64,000 nt of DNA from Plectosphaerella cucumerina (Eukaryota > Ascomycota > Sordariomycetes > Glomerellales > Plectosphaerellaceae). A program made the position numbers and the translations under genes. The notes below the pieces were generated by a model. The model made no database searches, had not been told where the DNA came from, and saw only the letters and a program-made list of their open reading frames with translations. The stretch spans positions 2,108,001-2,172,000 of the forward strand of contig JAGPXD010000006.1 in NCBI GenBank assembly GCA_020746995.1, in the 5' to 3' direction. This document shows positions 11,397-23,265 of this stretch, one piece after another. Each line of letters begins with the position of its first letter. The stretch's first letter is position 1.

Positions 11397-11480
11397 GGCC
11401 GCGTGGCTCAATTGGCAGAGTATCTGACTACGATCAGTAGTTTCATCAGGAGGTTGCAGGTTCGAGCCCTGCCGTGGTCA
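11397..11480 (+). tRNA. tRNA-Arg (anticodon ACG) with an 11-nt intron
   Basis: The sequence folds as a cloverleaf. The 7-bp acceptor stem is GGCCGCG with CGTGGTC (two G-U pairs) and discriminator A. The D stem is GCTC/GAGT, the anticodon stem TCTGA/TCAGG, the variable loop AGGTT, and the T arm GCAGG-TTCGAGC-CCTGC. The anticodon loop reads CTACGA, then the intron TCAGTAGTTTC, then A, which puts the intron at the canonical position after nucleotide 37. Both internal promoter boxes are present and a T5 run near 11490 can end Pol III transcription. The mature tRNA is 73 nt before CCA. Confidence 0.9.
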
Positions 11481-11735
11481 GTCGATTCATTTTTGCCCGT
11501 CTCAGGCCATGATAGCTTTTGCCGTGGACAGGTTCATGTTCGCAGGCGGTGATGTTGTCTCTGTCCTGGATGCAATCATGGAGTTCAGTGGCATACCGTC
11601 AAACACCATCAACTGCAGAAAACACTTGTCAAGTCATCTTCAAAACACCAGGCTATCCAGCCCACCCATGCTCCGCGCTATGCAACAAAAAAAAAGACCA
11701 ACACATTGCATCTCATCAGTCATCCCCCTTTCCCC

Positions 11736-14700
11736 TCAGTCCTTCCGCACATACACCGGAATCCCATACACACAAACCGCTCCGGCCGTGACGTACCGGA
11801 ACCGACACGCATCCCTCGACCTCTCCACAGCCTGCACCAGCGAAACCTCCCCCCTCTCCCCCTCCTTCCTCTCTCCCTCCACCCTCTGCGACCACTTATC
11901 CGTTTTAAACGACCCCTTCCCAACCAAACCCCACTCCTCCAGCATCCGTCCGGCATACCGATCGATATCCCGATCCGTGACATCCCACAGCGTGCCTACG
12001 ACAGCCGGACACCCGGCCATCATGTAGTTCCACACGGGGCCATGCACCTCAAACTCTCCCGCGTCCACCAGGCTTCCCGAGCTACACCCCATCAGCAGCG
12101 CCACAGCCTTGCACTTGTCCATCCGCCTGATCGTCTTGGGCCGCACGTACTGCGCCCCGGAGCCGTGCCCGACATAGATGACGAGATCCGACTCACGGAG
12201 CGCCGTCGCAAACTCTCCATCCGTCGGGGCCTTGGCCACATAGCTCGTCCACGAGCCCTCCAGCTCGGAGAACTGTTTCTGGAACGTCTCCTGCGTTGTA
12301 GGGAGGTCATTGCCCGGGTTGAGCATGTACGTGCCCAGCTTTCGCGAGACCGTATGACCTGGCCGTTCCCCATCCTGTTTCTGCTGCTCGAGGATGAGGC
12401 GCCGCAGGCACGCCATGGACGGCACGCGGGAGATGGCGTCGCCTTGCATACAAGGGAGGCTCTCCCAGGGGAACGCATGGAGTGACTTGTCGAGCACGAG
12501 AATCGTGTGCGTTCCATCAGCGCCCCGCGTGCTGCCTGCTGCCTGGTGGTACGCCTTGAGGGCGTCCATGGCGTCGACCGTCATCGAGTCAAAGTCGACC
12601 TCGTCGTAGGCGTTGCGCTCCCCGTGGAACTGCAGAATGTCCACCACAAAGTAGAGGAGGTCCTGCAGCGGCTCGTCCAGGTCGCCGTCCTCGCTGGGGT
12701 CGCCGAGTCCGATGAACAGGTCGAGGATCCGTGTGTCGAGCGTCACCTTGGCCGCCTTTGGCACCTTCTTGCCACCTCCTGGCCGCCGCGACGGCAGGTG
12801 CTTGTCGAGGATCGTGTAAAACGTCTTCTGGAACTTGGCAAACAGCGTCGGTCGGTGCGCGTGCTGCGAGAAGATACCCTTGAACCCGTTCAGCCACACC
12901 TTCTCCACCGTCTCCAGCAGCTCCCTGATCAGGTTGTCCAGGTCCTCCCTCTCCTTCCACCACGCCAACTTCGCACCGGGGGCGCTGAAGTCACGGCCCT
13001 TGGAGTGACACGAGTCGTTGCTGCGCTTGATGAGGTCTTTCAGGCTGGCGTGGCCGTGCTCGAAATCGAAGACCTCCGAGTCGGCGTCGCGAGAAGACGC
13101 CCTCTCCAGAGGCAGCCGCAGCACAAACGGACTCCTGCCGGCCTCAAGCTTCGTTATGCACAGATCCTGCCGGTTATCGCTGAGCGACATGGAGATAGTC
13201 CGCCAGGCCGGCGGGATAATGTCGATGTAGTCGTGCTGGAACCTAGCCATGTCCGTGACTGACGCACCCGTAGATTCGTCCTGCAGCTTGAGGGCCGCCG
13301 GCCAGCTCGTCTCGTCGGTGCGTGGGACTTCACCGTCAACGAGAGCGGCTCTACGCTCCCGCTTCCAGGTGATGTTCCGGGCGAGCTCCATGGAACACGT
13401 TGCAAAGTCGACGTGCGGCAGTGACTTGAGGTCGTTGTTTGATGCTGCCGAAAGGAAGATGGTGGTGCTCTGCATCAGTGCCGCGATGCGGTGAATCAGG
13501 TGGCCGTTGCCAGTGACGATGGCCCTCGACTGCGCCTCGGTCAGGTGCTGGAGCGCGCGTTGGAGTGTCTGGACGAATCCAGATGTCGCGGCCTTGCTCT
13601 TGATCGTCGCCGCTCTGGCCCTGGGCTTCCGTGGCGGGGATGTTGCTGTGGTGTTCTTCTCTGCCGCTGGCTTCTCAATGGCAGCCGCCACGGAAGGGAA
13701 AGAGATAGTCGAGTCTTGCACCACCGAGAAGACCGAGTCCGAGACCATCTGTTCAAGGCTCTCCCCGATAAGGCAGGCCGCGGCAGTGACCTGGGCCTCG
13801 AGTGGCTCCTCGGCCGTCGGTGTCAGCTGCCTGGCCTGCTCGAGGAGCGCAGACGCCGAGCTCCACTCGTTCTGGCCAACCAGCTGGAATGCCTTTCGGA
13901 TCAACATGAGCTTCTGCAGGGCCGGGAACTGCTCGTCCGCCGACGTCGGCGTGGGTGTTGCTGATGTCGGCCTCGGGCGTGTTTGCGGCGCCGCCTTCTT
14001 CACAGGTGCCGCCTTTGTCGTCACCGCTCTGGCGGTCGTAGCCCGTGTGGTCGCGGCCCGTGTCGTTGCGGCCCTTGTAGTTCTAGTCGCCCGTGTCGTG
14101 CGGGTAGCTGCCGGCTTCAGGTCCAGCTTCTGCATCTCCTCCGCAAGGACCTTGTCCACCGTTCCCTCCCGCTTGTTGAGCTCCTTTAGGACGTTTTCGG
14201 CAATCTGCACCATCTGTGCCTCGCTCTCGACATCCTTCATGCGGCCGTAGGATGCGCTGAGCTCGCAAGCCAGCCGAAGCTTAAAGTGCGTGGGCTTCTC
14301 GTTGGAGAGAACATACTCCCGTGCCTGGTTCAGCGACGAGATTCCCTTCTCGGGCTCGTTGGCCTTGACCCAGACGGCGCCGATCCAGCTCTGGGCCTTG
14401 GTGCTGCAGGTGAAGGAGTCCATCTTGTTGGCGATTTCCACCGACTTTTCCGCATAGTAGAGTGTCTCCGAGAACATGCCCAGGTGCTGGTAGACGGCAG
14501 AAAGGCGCATCAGGCTCCGGAGCACAGCGAACCCGAGGGGCCAGAACTCCGGGCCGTCTGCCTGTCGAGGCACCACTTCCTTTCCTTGGCCTGCGTTGAG
14601 ACTTGCTCCAAGGGCCGAGGTCGATAGTGACTGCGTCTCCTGAGCCTTCTTCCACTTGTTCTCCAATTTCGTCCAGGTCGCGTAGAGCATGCGCGTGCTG

Positions 14701-17700
14701 AACCTCGCATGATGTAGCGCCTGCAGGGCCTCACCTTTGTGAAGGGCCAGTAGCGAGTACAGGACATGGGCGCGAGCAAGTAGCAGCTTCTCTGATGACC
14801 CGAGGCTCGTCCGGGTCGATTGCTTCTCAAATGCTGCCCTTGCTTCCGCCAGAATGAGCTCGCTATTGCTTCGTCAGTAATTGACCAGACTGCCACGGAT
14901 AGGAAGCTACTTACGCTTTGCCTATGTTGTTGACGGCAAGCTGGTGCTCAACCGAAGACAGATACAGATTCGCCAAAGAATCGAGGTCCACTTCCTCAGA
15001 GGTAACAGGTAGCTTCGACACTTTCGAAAACACCTCTTCGGCTTTTGTCTCGTAGCCGAGGGAGACGTAAGTATCAGCGAGGGTCGCGTAGGTAGTGAGG
15101 AGCGATCGCAGTGACTTTTCCGAGAGCAGATGAGCCACTTGCGCAGCAATCTCAGAAGTTGACAGCTGGACTTGTTCAATTCCCTTGAGACTGGCAAATT
15201 GGCCAAGGGACTCCAGGTGCTTGAGGAGGCGCTCCGGGTTGTCGATGACGGAATCGAGATCAGCACCGGTCTTGCACCCGCTCAGAATCCGTTGCCAGGA
15301 CGAGACTGCGCCCTCAATCCCTGACTTGGCGACACTCGAGTCGGAACTCGTCATGGCCACAGTCGACTCGAAATATGCTCGGAAGTCTGGCACGTATGCC
15401 GACAGACCCGTGTCATTGCCGAGGTCTGCACCTCCGCAGGACTCGATGGCCGCCTCAACTTGGCTGCGTAGGTCTTCGAATCGAGGCGTGTCGTCCAGAC
15501 TCACCACCAAAAGGTGCAGCAGCGTCCGCAGGCGTCGTACGGGGAACTTGTCAACAGAGTAGATACTCAAGAGAGCGTCCGTCACCGAAGCAGTAGGGGC
15601 GGTTCCATCTTGTCCTGCACTTCGGGTAAAGTTCATATGAACGATGTGTTCAAGAACGGCCGCGCGTTGAATCTCCGGGAGGAAGAACGTCCAGTCGCTC
15701 CATGACTGGTCAAGCTTAGCCATGGCGACCAGCGTCCTGGAGAGGAGCCGCGCCTTTGAGCTCACTGACCAGACCACAGACGGCGCCTTGCCATCGAGAG
15801 CCGTGGCGACCTCGGTGAGGACGTTGTCCTCAACCATGGTCGTGCAGATGGCCTTGAGAGCTTCCTTGGACTCTTGATGGCGACCGACCTGCTTGCAGAC
15901 AGCAGAGTACCGCTCCAGTTTCAGGGTCAATGACGCCCTTTCCTTTTCCGGCATTGATCGTTCCTTGACCGTGTCGACGGATCTCTTCAGGGGTCGGAAC
16001 TCCTGCTTTGTGTCGCCCTTGCGCTTAGCAACGCTGTAAGCCAGGTAGTACAGCTGGGAGATCTTGACGTGATGCGTGTGGCCGCGGTCCTTGGGAGGAG
16101 GCATACACGCCTCGCCGACGTTTTCGATCAGGGAGAGGCAGTATTGGAGCGTCTCGTCGAGTTCCTCCCATGTGGTCTTGTCGTTGTCGATGAGGGGTTT
16201 CAGGACAGCCAAGGCCGAATCCAAGATGCTCGACGCAGAAGTCTCCATTTGGATCTTCCGCTTCGAAAACCTGAGCTGCTTCTTGGCGTCCGCATCTCGG
16301 CCTGGGTTCTTGCCCAGCCACCGGCAAGCGAAGCGCGGAAACTGGAGAACGAGGCTTCTACACAGACGCAGTGTGTCTTCGGGGAAAACCTCGCCCTCCT
16401 CCGTCCTCTGGAACAGGGTCCTGATGGCACCTCTTCTCGCGGTGGTCAAGGTCTCCATCATGTCGTCCAACTCGGTAACATCTCCCCGCAAGGATGCCTG
16501 CATGGACTCGACCAGCTCCTTCAGGAGGGTGTCTACCTTTCCCGGCCAAGGTGATGGTTGTCTGGCGAGAACAGAGAAAAGCCGGGCGGCAATGACAGTC
16601 CGCTTGGCCGTTGAGTCTGCCTCAGTCGTCGGGATTCCGCGGACCTTCTCATACCACCAACCGGCTTCCTCCCACAGCCGAGCCCTCTCAGCGATTGTGC
16701 CAAGAGTCTTATAAATGGCCGCAGTTGGAGATGCTGAGTCTGTGGAATAGTCCAGTTCTTGCTCGGAAGCAACTGAATGCAACCGTTCCAGAGCAACCGC
16801 ACATGTCTCGTACGAAGAGGTCGTGGGCACAGGACTCCGGCGAAGGAACGCGTTGTAGCATTTGGATAGTTGTCGGAAAATTTCGTTGTCGACGTTGTCC
16901 TTGTGGTCGGCGAGTACCCAATATTGAAGTCGGTATTCGAAACCGAGGATGTGGTATTCGACTGCGGCGGCAGGGCTCGGGCTGAGGCGGGCCTCCATGG
17001 CGACAGCATCATCGGCGTTGGTGACGTTTGGCGGGAGGCCAATAAGTATTTGAGAGAACTGCTGCATCAGACGCGCGGCCTTTGTGCGAAGCTCGGCGGA
17101 CTCGGCGGCCATTTGGATTAGGAGTTTGAACGGGGAAGCGGGATAGTTCGCCCTGAGTTTCGGCAGCGCCAGCTCGGTGAGCGCTGAGTTCTTGGTCTCA
17201 GCAATTAGACGCAGGGCGTGAAGTTGTGTGTTGATGGCGAGCTCCAGCACCTGTCCCGAAAAGCTTGCGCCCTCGAAGTCGAGGAGGTCAGCCAGAGTCT
17301 TCTTCGTGGGATCGGTCTTGACGGCGTTCTGTCGCTTCCCCATCGCATCCAACCTTCTCTTGAGTATAGCCAGCTCTTTTTGCGCTTGTTCGTGTACGCT
17401 GAGGGAAATCATTGTGCCCACGAACCGACTCATGCCGACCTCGAGGTGGTTGTCCGGCAAAGCCTTTCTGCCCGCATCCTGCAGAAACCGGAGATAGGTA
17501 AAGGCGGCGCGCAGACACTCGACAGTGGAAAGACAGCCGAGATCGACCTTTTTCGTCTCTGGCAGACTCCTGTCATCTTTTGTGAGGGAAGGCGACGTCG
17601 TCACGCGGTTAAGGGTTCGCGGTTGTAGCGGGGTCATCGGGGTCGAGTTTGATCGGCGCAATCTTCTCCGCTCCTCGGGAGGCCTGGCGTCTGTGGTGGG

Positions 17701-18003
17701 AGATTTCGGAGCTTTCGCTGCGGCGATGAGTGTCTTGATAGCCGTGTTGACGACGTGCACTGCCAAGACCTTCTTCTCATCATCGGGGAGTTCCTCCTTC
17801 GTCGGTCTGGAAGCTGGTGTTTTCACTGTCGTGGTTGTGGCGCGCGCTCTCGATCCCGGCTTTTCTGTCGCTGCAGGTCTTTCGGGCCGTTTGGCATCTG
17901 ATGTGAGAAGCTCCTTGAGGAGCGCAATCGTCGTGGGTGTGCATGTCGTCGTCGCGGCGATAGCGGTTCTCACCGCGACCGCCCGGTCGTGTGGTGTCGT
18001 CAT
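11736..18003 (-). CDS. esp1: Separase (cohesin-cleaving protease, Esp1/BimB)
   Basis: Cysteine protease that cuts the kleisin subunit of cohesin at anaphase. Two exons (18003-14915 and 14862-11736) give 2071 aa, within the size range of fungal separases. The C-terminus is the caspase-like peptidase C50 domain: YVGHGSGAQY carries the catalytic His (about 1929) and LLMGCSSGSL the catalytic Cys (about 1956), followed by GPVWNYMMAGCPAVVGTLWDVTDRDIDR. The long N-terminal part is helical and rich in Leu/Ala repeats, as expected for the alpha-solenoid that binds securin. Low-complexity Ala/Thr/Arg repeats (AATTRATT type) lie around 14010-14120 just upstream of the solenoid-to-protease linker. The 52-nt intron has a GTAAGT donor and joins NNIGKA to ELILAEAR. 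The start is the first ATG of the open frame (MTTPHDRAVAVR). Confidence 0.95.
14010..14120 (-). repeat. Thr/Arg/Ala tandem repeat inside separase
   Basis: Imperfect repeats of a 15-24 nt unit encode successive RTTRA / ATTRA / ATTRATTARA blocks, followed by a Lys/Ala/Pro-rich stretch. The repeat stays in frame. Such tracts usually vary in copy number between strains. Confidence 0.7.
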
Positions 18004-20188
18004 AAGGTCGGAGTTCGTGTGTCTATGGCATCCCGATGTGATGGGAATAAGGAATTGAGTCGAACTCTAATGTATGAGGTTGTTCCTGGGGCGGAGCTGT
18101 CGATGCGACACAACTCAAAGCGAACGGTTGGTGATGCTTGCTGTACTGAGTACCCCCCCTGTGCCTGCAGAAGCCCTGAGCTGGAAATGCATATTGACCC
18201 GCCGAGATAAACTTGCCGTTGCCTGGACAACATTGGATTATGTCAGCGTGGTCTTTGTGCTTTGTGTCCGAATTTGGACTAGCTTCGTCTGCCGCCGAAA
18301 GGGGCCAGCACCACCACCGTTGAACAAGGACTTTCTGGCGACGTCCATCATGAAGCACTTAGCCTGTTGACAGAACGGTGCCTAGAGATGGCAGAGAAGA
18401 TATGCCCTCCAGAGCCTCCATCGTCTAGTCATTCCACGTCGAGCACATATCAGTCCACGGAAATCAAGGCCACCAGGGTCTGTTGGTACTCTCTCAACAG
18501 TCATCCCACTCCCCACGCGGGATGGGCCTCCCCATCTTCAACATCACCTCACACAAGTGGCAAAAGAGCCCAAGACATGCCCCCAAATGTCTCATGCCAA
18601 TCCTCCACACCCGCCAGCTCATTCCTGCTGTTCCCAGCTCGAAAGTGGTGGTTCGGGTGAGCTGTTCCGGGCCATGCACGCCAAGGACGGCGGCCACTTT
18701 GACGCCGCGGCGGAGGGCTTGCATTCCAGACGAAGAAGCGCTAACTTTCTCCCTCCTTCGATATCTTATAGTGCAGTGTCATGACCGGAGTCGGTTATCG
18801 TGGCGGGGTGCTATTTCTTGACAGCTGCCTTGTGTCCGAGATGTCGGATTGCTTGGAGAGCAACGACGCGAAAGTGAGGCTTTTTGAGCAGTGTTTATTA
18901 CCGTCGACTCCCATGTCATCGCAATTAAACAATCGCGGGACGGACCCTGCGAGCGCCGGCCGAAGCCTCCGCGCCGCTCCGCACACACGCTGCACTGCAG
19001 CATCGCACCGCACCACCCAAACAGGGAAATCAGCTTGCAAGTCCGCTCGCGCCGAGACGGGATCCCGAAAGCGGGCTGCATCCACAGAAACCCGCGGAGC
19101 TTCAAAGTTCAGGATGCAAGCTCGAGGATGTTTGGACATGTCCAAGACTCCAAGGTGTCAGTCACCCTCGCCGCATTCCGCACCACCACGGCCGTCGATG
19201 CAGCCACTTGCGGTCGATGGCGACGGAGACGGAAGCATGTTGATGATGGTCCCCCTGCTCATTCATCTTGAGGTGTGGTCCAGTACAATGCAGCGTGGTG
19301 TGGTGTGCTTCCAACTCCCGAGGCCCCGTGCGCTGCTCAGGCTGGGCAGACACCAGACCACCCACGACCCGCGTGCCTGGTTGCTTGGGCTGCTGGTCCC
19401 CCTTGGAGTCGGTCTTCTGGTTGGGCGCGATACCGAGCCGGGGGGGGGTGCCATGGGGAGGGAAGGAACAGGGGTGCCTCTCCGGGTAGGGCGGGCTTTG
19501 GGGGGATTGGGGCCCGTTGCGGCCAGTTTTTTTGCAGCGAGGAGGTCCGGTCTCAGAATCCTGGAGATTACAGATGACACCTGGGCCGCCTCGCCTGGTT
19601 CATTAACTGGATCGATCCCAACAAGGGGCGTGGCCTTTTCCCATCTCTTCGTCTGCCCTGGGGCGAATAGCAAAAAAACAAAACACCTTCACTCCTTCCC
19701 GCGAAGCTTGCCTGAGCCTTTATCGTGCCTTCCTGTTTTCTCTGCTTCTCCCTCCGCTCTGTTCTTCCTGCGCGCGCGCGTTCGAAGATCCCTTCCGAGT
19801 CCTTTCACCAACGACATCATCGACCCACGCACGGCACTCAACCTGTTTGCTCCCCCGAACCCCGAGCAACACCAAGCCGGCCCTTGTCGCGACTCGAACA
19901 TCCCAGCCCAGCTCGAAGCTGATTGTGCGCGCCCACCTCTGACGCAAGGGAGAACAAAACATGCCTTTTTGTGCATGACTGTGGTCATCCATCTCTTGTC
20001 GCAGTCATCCCACTTGCAAGTCGACTGGACCATCGCGCGGGATTCGGACCCTAAGAGCCCGCCAGCGCCGCGCCGCACCGCACCGCACCAGCGCACCGCC
20101 GGAACCTCCTCCGCCCGACAACAAAAACATCGACAGGCCCCGAGCCAACAGCAACAGCACTCTGCAGCATCACTTCTAGTCGCGCGCC
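18004..20188. other. Divergent intergenic region between separase and SMP3
   Basis: No convincing gene. The longest open frame on the plus strand (from 18781, running into SMP3 exon 1) has random composition and would overlap the SMP3 start in another frame, so I treat it as chance in GC-rich DNA. The region should contain both promoters; I see no clear TATA box. Confidence 0.5.
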
Positions 20189-22007
20189 ATGTGGCGACGA
20201 ACATATCTCTTCCTCGTCCTCGTTCGGCTGTGGTTCGCGCTCTCGCCCAGCTACCTCCATCCCGACGAGAACTTCCAAGGCCCCGAGGTTATCGCAGGTA
20301 CGTCGCCCGCCTAGCTCCCGTCCCTCGCCTCACCGCACAGTCGCTGTCGCCGTCACCGCCTCATGTGACGCAACCTGTGCGGGCGGCATCCCAACTTTTT
20401 GACACCGGCTAACGCGCTTCCCGCACCACAAGGCCAAATCTTTAGCTACCCCGTCCGACACACGTGGGAATTCACGAGCGAGAACCCAATCCGCAGCGTA
20501 TTCCCATTATGGCCCGTCTACGGCCTGCCGATGCTCCTCCTTCGATGGCTGTGGATAGGAAACGGGAATGATGGCGAGATCCCGCCCATCGCCGTCTTCT
20601 GGACCCTCCGCGTCCTCATGTTCCTGCTGAGCTTCGTGCTCGAGGACTGGGCCATCCACGAGCTCATCCACTCGCCCCGCCATCGTCGCGTTGCCGTGCT
20701 GCTCGTCGCCTCGTCATACGTCACATGGACCTACCAGACGCACACCTTTTCCAACGCCATCGAGACGCTCGCCGTCATTTGGAGCATGGTGCTGATACAG
20801 CGCATTGTTGAGGATCCGGTATGCGCATCTGCAGCTCCGCAAGGTCCGACTTGTTCGCCGGCTAACTTTGTTTGCAGCAACAATCTTCCCTTCTAGCCTC
20901 GACGGTTCTCGGTGTTGTCTCCGTCTTTGGCCTCTTTAATCGCATCACCTTCCCGGCCTTTATGCTGATTCCCGCCATCCGCCTCGTGCCCCATTTCCTC
21001 AACAGGTATGCATGCGCCCGCCCCTCCTGGGTACACAGGCAGAGAACATCCCCGCTGACCACCCACCCACCTTTAGGCCAGCCTCGTTGCTCGTCATGGC
21101 GCTCGCCGGTTTAATCACAGCATTCATAGCCGTCGCCCTAGACACAGCATTCTACCAAGACGACCCCATTACATGGGCCGACCTAATTTCGCGTCCCGTC
21201 ATCACGCCACTCAACAACCTCCTCTACAACAGCTCGGCCGAGAACCTTGCGCAGCACGGCCTGCACCCCTGGTACCAGCACCTGCTCGCCAACATCCCCA
21301 TGCTGATCGGCCCGGCTGCCGGCCTTCTCTTTACCCAACCCCACCTCTCCTTGAGGCTCTACTCGGCCATCTCCGGCATTGTGGTGCTCTCCCTGTTCCA
21401 GCACCAGGAGGCGCGTTTCCTGCTGCCGACCGTCCCGCTGATTCTCTCCTCGGTCCACCTTCCCAAGAACCGACGGGCGCTTCAGATCTGGACCGGTGTC
21501 TGGATCATCTTCAACGCCTTCTTCGGCGTCCTGATGGGCACTTACCATCAGGGTGGTATCGTGCCGGGCCAGGTCTTTATGAGCAGCCAGCCCGACGCGA
21601 CACAGGCCGTCTGGTGGAAGACGTACTCGCCACCCACCTGGCTCTTGAACGGAAAGAACGAGGTGCTGACGACGCGCGACGCCATGGGCCTCAAGGGCGA
21701 GCTGCTTCTGGAGGAGCTCACCGAGCTCGCCACCTGCGACGTGCCGGCGGACAGGCGCAACAAGGAGTACCTGAAGGAAAAGACGGGCACCTATCTGATT
21801 GCGCCGGCCTCGGCGACGTGGCTGGACAAGTACCTGCCCAACAAGGGCCTCGACGGGCTCCGCTTCCGCGAGGTCTGGCGGCACACACAACACCTGAACC
21901 TGGATGACCTCGATTGGGGGGAGGACGGAGTTTGGAACACGCTGAAGAGGGTCATCGGGCGGAGAGGCCTGGTGGCGTGGAGGGTGACGAAGAGCTGCAA
22001 GAGCTGA
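20189..22007 (+). CDS. SMP3: GPI mannosyltransferase 4 (Smp3/PIG-Z), GT22 family
   Basis: Adds the fourth, side-branching mannose to the GPI anchor precursor in the ER lumen, using dolichol-phosphate mannose. Four exons (20189-20297, 20433-20818, 20878-21005, 21077-22007) give 517 aa, close to the family size. The N-terminal signal-anchor helix is followed by the GT22 signature HPDENFQGPEVIAGQIF, split by the first intron, and then by RHTWEFTSENPIRSVFPLW. TWTYQTHTFSNAIET, GLFNRITFPAF and QHQEARFLLPTVPLIL are also typical of Smp3. Many hydrophobic helices run through the protein. The C-terminal third is a soluble domain ending in a basic tail. Introns use GTACGT, GTATGC and GTATGC donors. Confidence 0.93.
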
Positions 22008-23067
22008 TGAGGCAGGCGGTTTGGCTGGGAGAGGCGAGGCGTACGAGTAAACAATGATACCCCTGATTTATTTCTTGCTCTACGTTTTGCTTGGTGCGCC
22101 CAAGGCGTGGTCTGATCCTTACTTACATGTGATGCGGCGGCTGCAGGGGTTCAAGCTTTGCCAAGCGGCGGCAATGGCCAGGGGTGCGGTATGCATGCAC
22201 GATCCCGTCGAAAATCACTTGCTGCCCAGGGTTGCAGTGAAGCCGGGGCGGGCAGTCATATGGGAGGATGATTATGTTGCGATGGGTATACACGAAGATA
22301 GCTATTATTCTCCTCTAGGTGAGGTGGTCTCTTGAAGCAGGACTCGGCGCTAACGCAGAGGTTTGCTCGGTGCCATGGAGGGCATCGTAATGCTGCCCGC
22401 CCTGTGGTTGGGGCTTTGTAGCTTCACCTGCCCTGCATGTGCACTTCCTGCCGACTCGTCGCCGCCCAAATCGCCCATGCACACTCGCGCACCTGCTGCC
22501 CACCACCTTCCCTCATCACCCATCAGCTTCCCGTCCTTCCCAAACGGATGTCGCCGGTGGCTCAGCGGTTTGGCTCGACAATCGCTTGGGTGCAACTGGC
22601 GCAGAGGCCACGGCGCGGGTTCGATTCCCGCTGCAAGCAAAACCGCACCCGGGAACCGACCGGTTTTCTATCCCTCTGGATTCTTGCATAGCAGGATGCC
22701 CGGAGGGGGTCTTTTTGCACGCTTGGCCGTATGATGGGGAGGAGATGACTGGGCTGGATGGCCTTGCGGCGTCTGATTGCGCCCGACATCGTGAGTGGCT
22801 CCCTAGGAGGATGATACGATGTCCGCGGGTTTGTCGGGTCTACATGTATCGTCCCTCGTCGGCCGGATGGCTCGGCGCCATGGCGTGGCGCGACGTTGGA
22901 TGCCCCGGTTTTGCGGCACGAGAGATGCCGTTGTGGCTTTGGGCGCTGCGCCGTGGCGTGTTGAATCCTCAGTGCCAGTTGATGTCCGACAATGCCGTAG
23001 GTGCTCGCTATCGCAGTGCCCGTCGGATCATCGAATGTGGGTGTACATCTTGATGTCGTGTGATCGT
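22008..23067. other. Intergenic with a tRNA-like element
   Basis: The 3' flanks of SMP3 and of the small membrane protein gene. The only notable content is the A/B-box element near 22557-22642. I see no coding frame that I trust. Confidence 0.5.
22551..22642 (+). other. tRNA-like element with A and B boxes (no complete fold)
   Basis: A perfect box A (TGGCTCAGCGG, 22557) and a perfect box B (GGTTCGATTCC, 22618) stand 61 nt apart, with a sound T arm GCGGG-TTCGATT-CCCGC and a TTTT about 25 nt downstream. I cannot fold a full cloverleaf: the 3' acceptor strand TGCAAGC does not pair with the sequence before box A, and no anticodon stem is visible. It pairs only with GCTTG at 22584. It could be a tRNA pseudogene or relic, or a type II tRNA that I failed to fold. 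Confidence 0.3.
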
Positions 23068-23265
23068 TCAAGGACCATCCACCATGTCCGGGTCGTTCTT
23101 GGGGTTCAGGGCGTATCCGGCTCCGATACCGACGCCGATGGCGATGAGGATGACGGCGATGCCGCCGCCGATCCAGATCCAGAAGAGTTTCCTGCGGATG
23201 CCGCAGATGGGACGGTCCGAGTCGGGGAGGTTGGTGCCCATTTCGAGGCGGTTCTTTGCGTCCAT
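23068..23265 (-). CDS. Small single-pass membrane protein, 65 aa
   Basis: The short frame encodes a hydrophilic 20-residue start, then RPICGIRRKLFWIWIGGGIA and a glycine/isoleucine/valine-rich helix (about residues 29-51), ending in a short polar tail. A CG(I/L)(R/K)(R/K)xFWI segment directly before one transmembrane helix is common in fungal orphan membrane proteins, usually with a longer N-terminal region. Either this is a complete small gene or it is the last exon of a larger one; frames upstream on the same strand look like chance. No function can be assigned. It is unspliced as read. Confidence 0.5.
   Translation of the reverse strand: MDAKNRLEMGTNLPDSDRPICGIRRKLFWIWIGGGIAVILIAIGVGIGAGYALNPKNDPDMVDGP

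Noticed and set aside
10371..11400. Secondary-metabolite gene cluster around the dehydrogenase
   Set aside because: No synthase, P450 or cluster regulator is nearby; neighbours are a K+ transporter, a tRNA and separase.
18781..20412. 543-aa open frame on the plus strand
   Set aside because: Random, Arg/Pro/Ser-rich composition with no domain; it runs through the SMP3 start and first intron in another frame.
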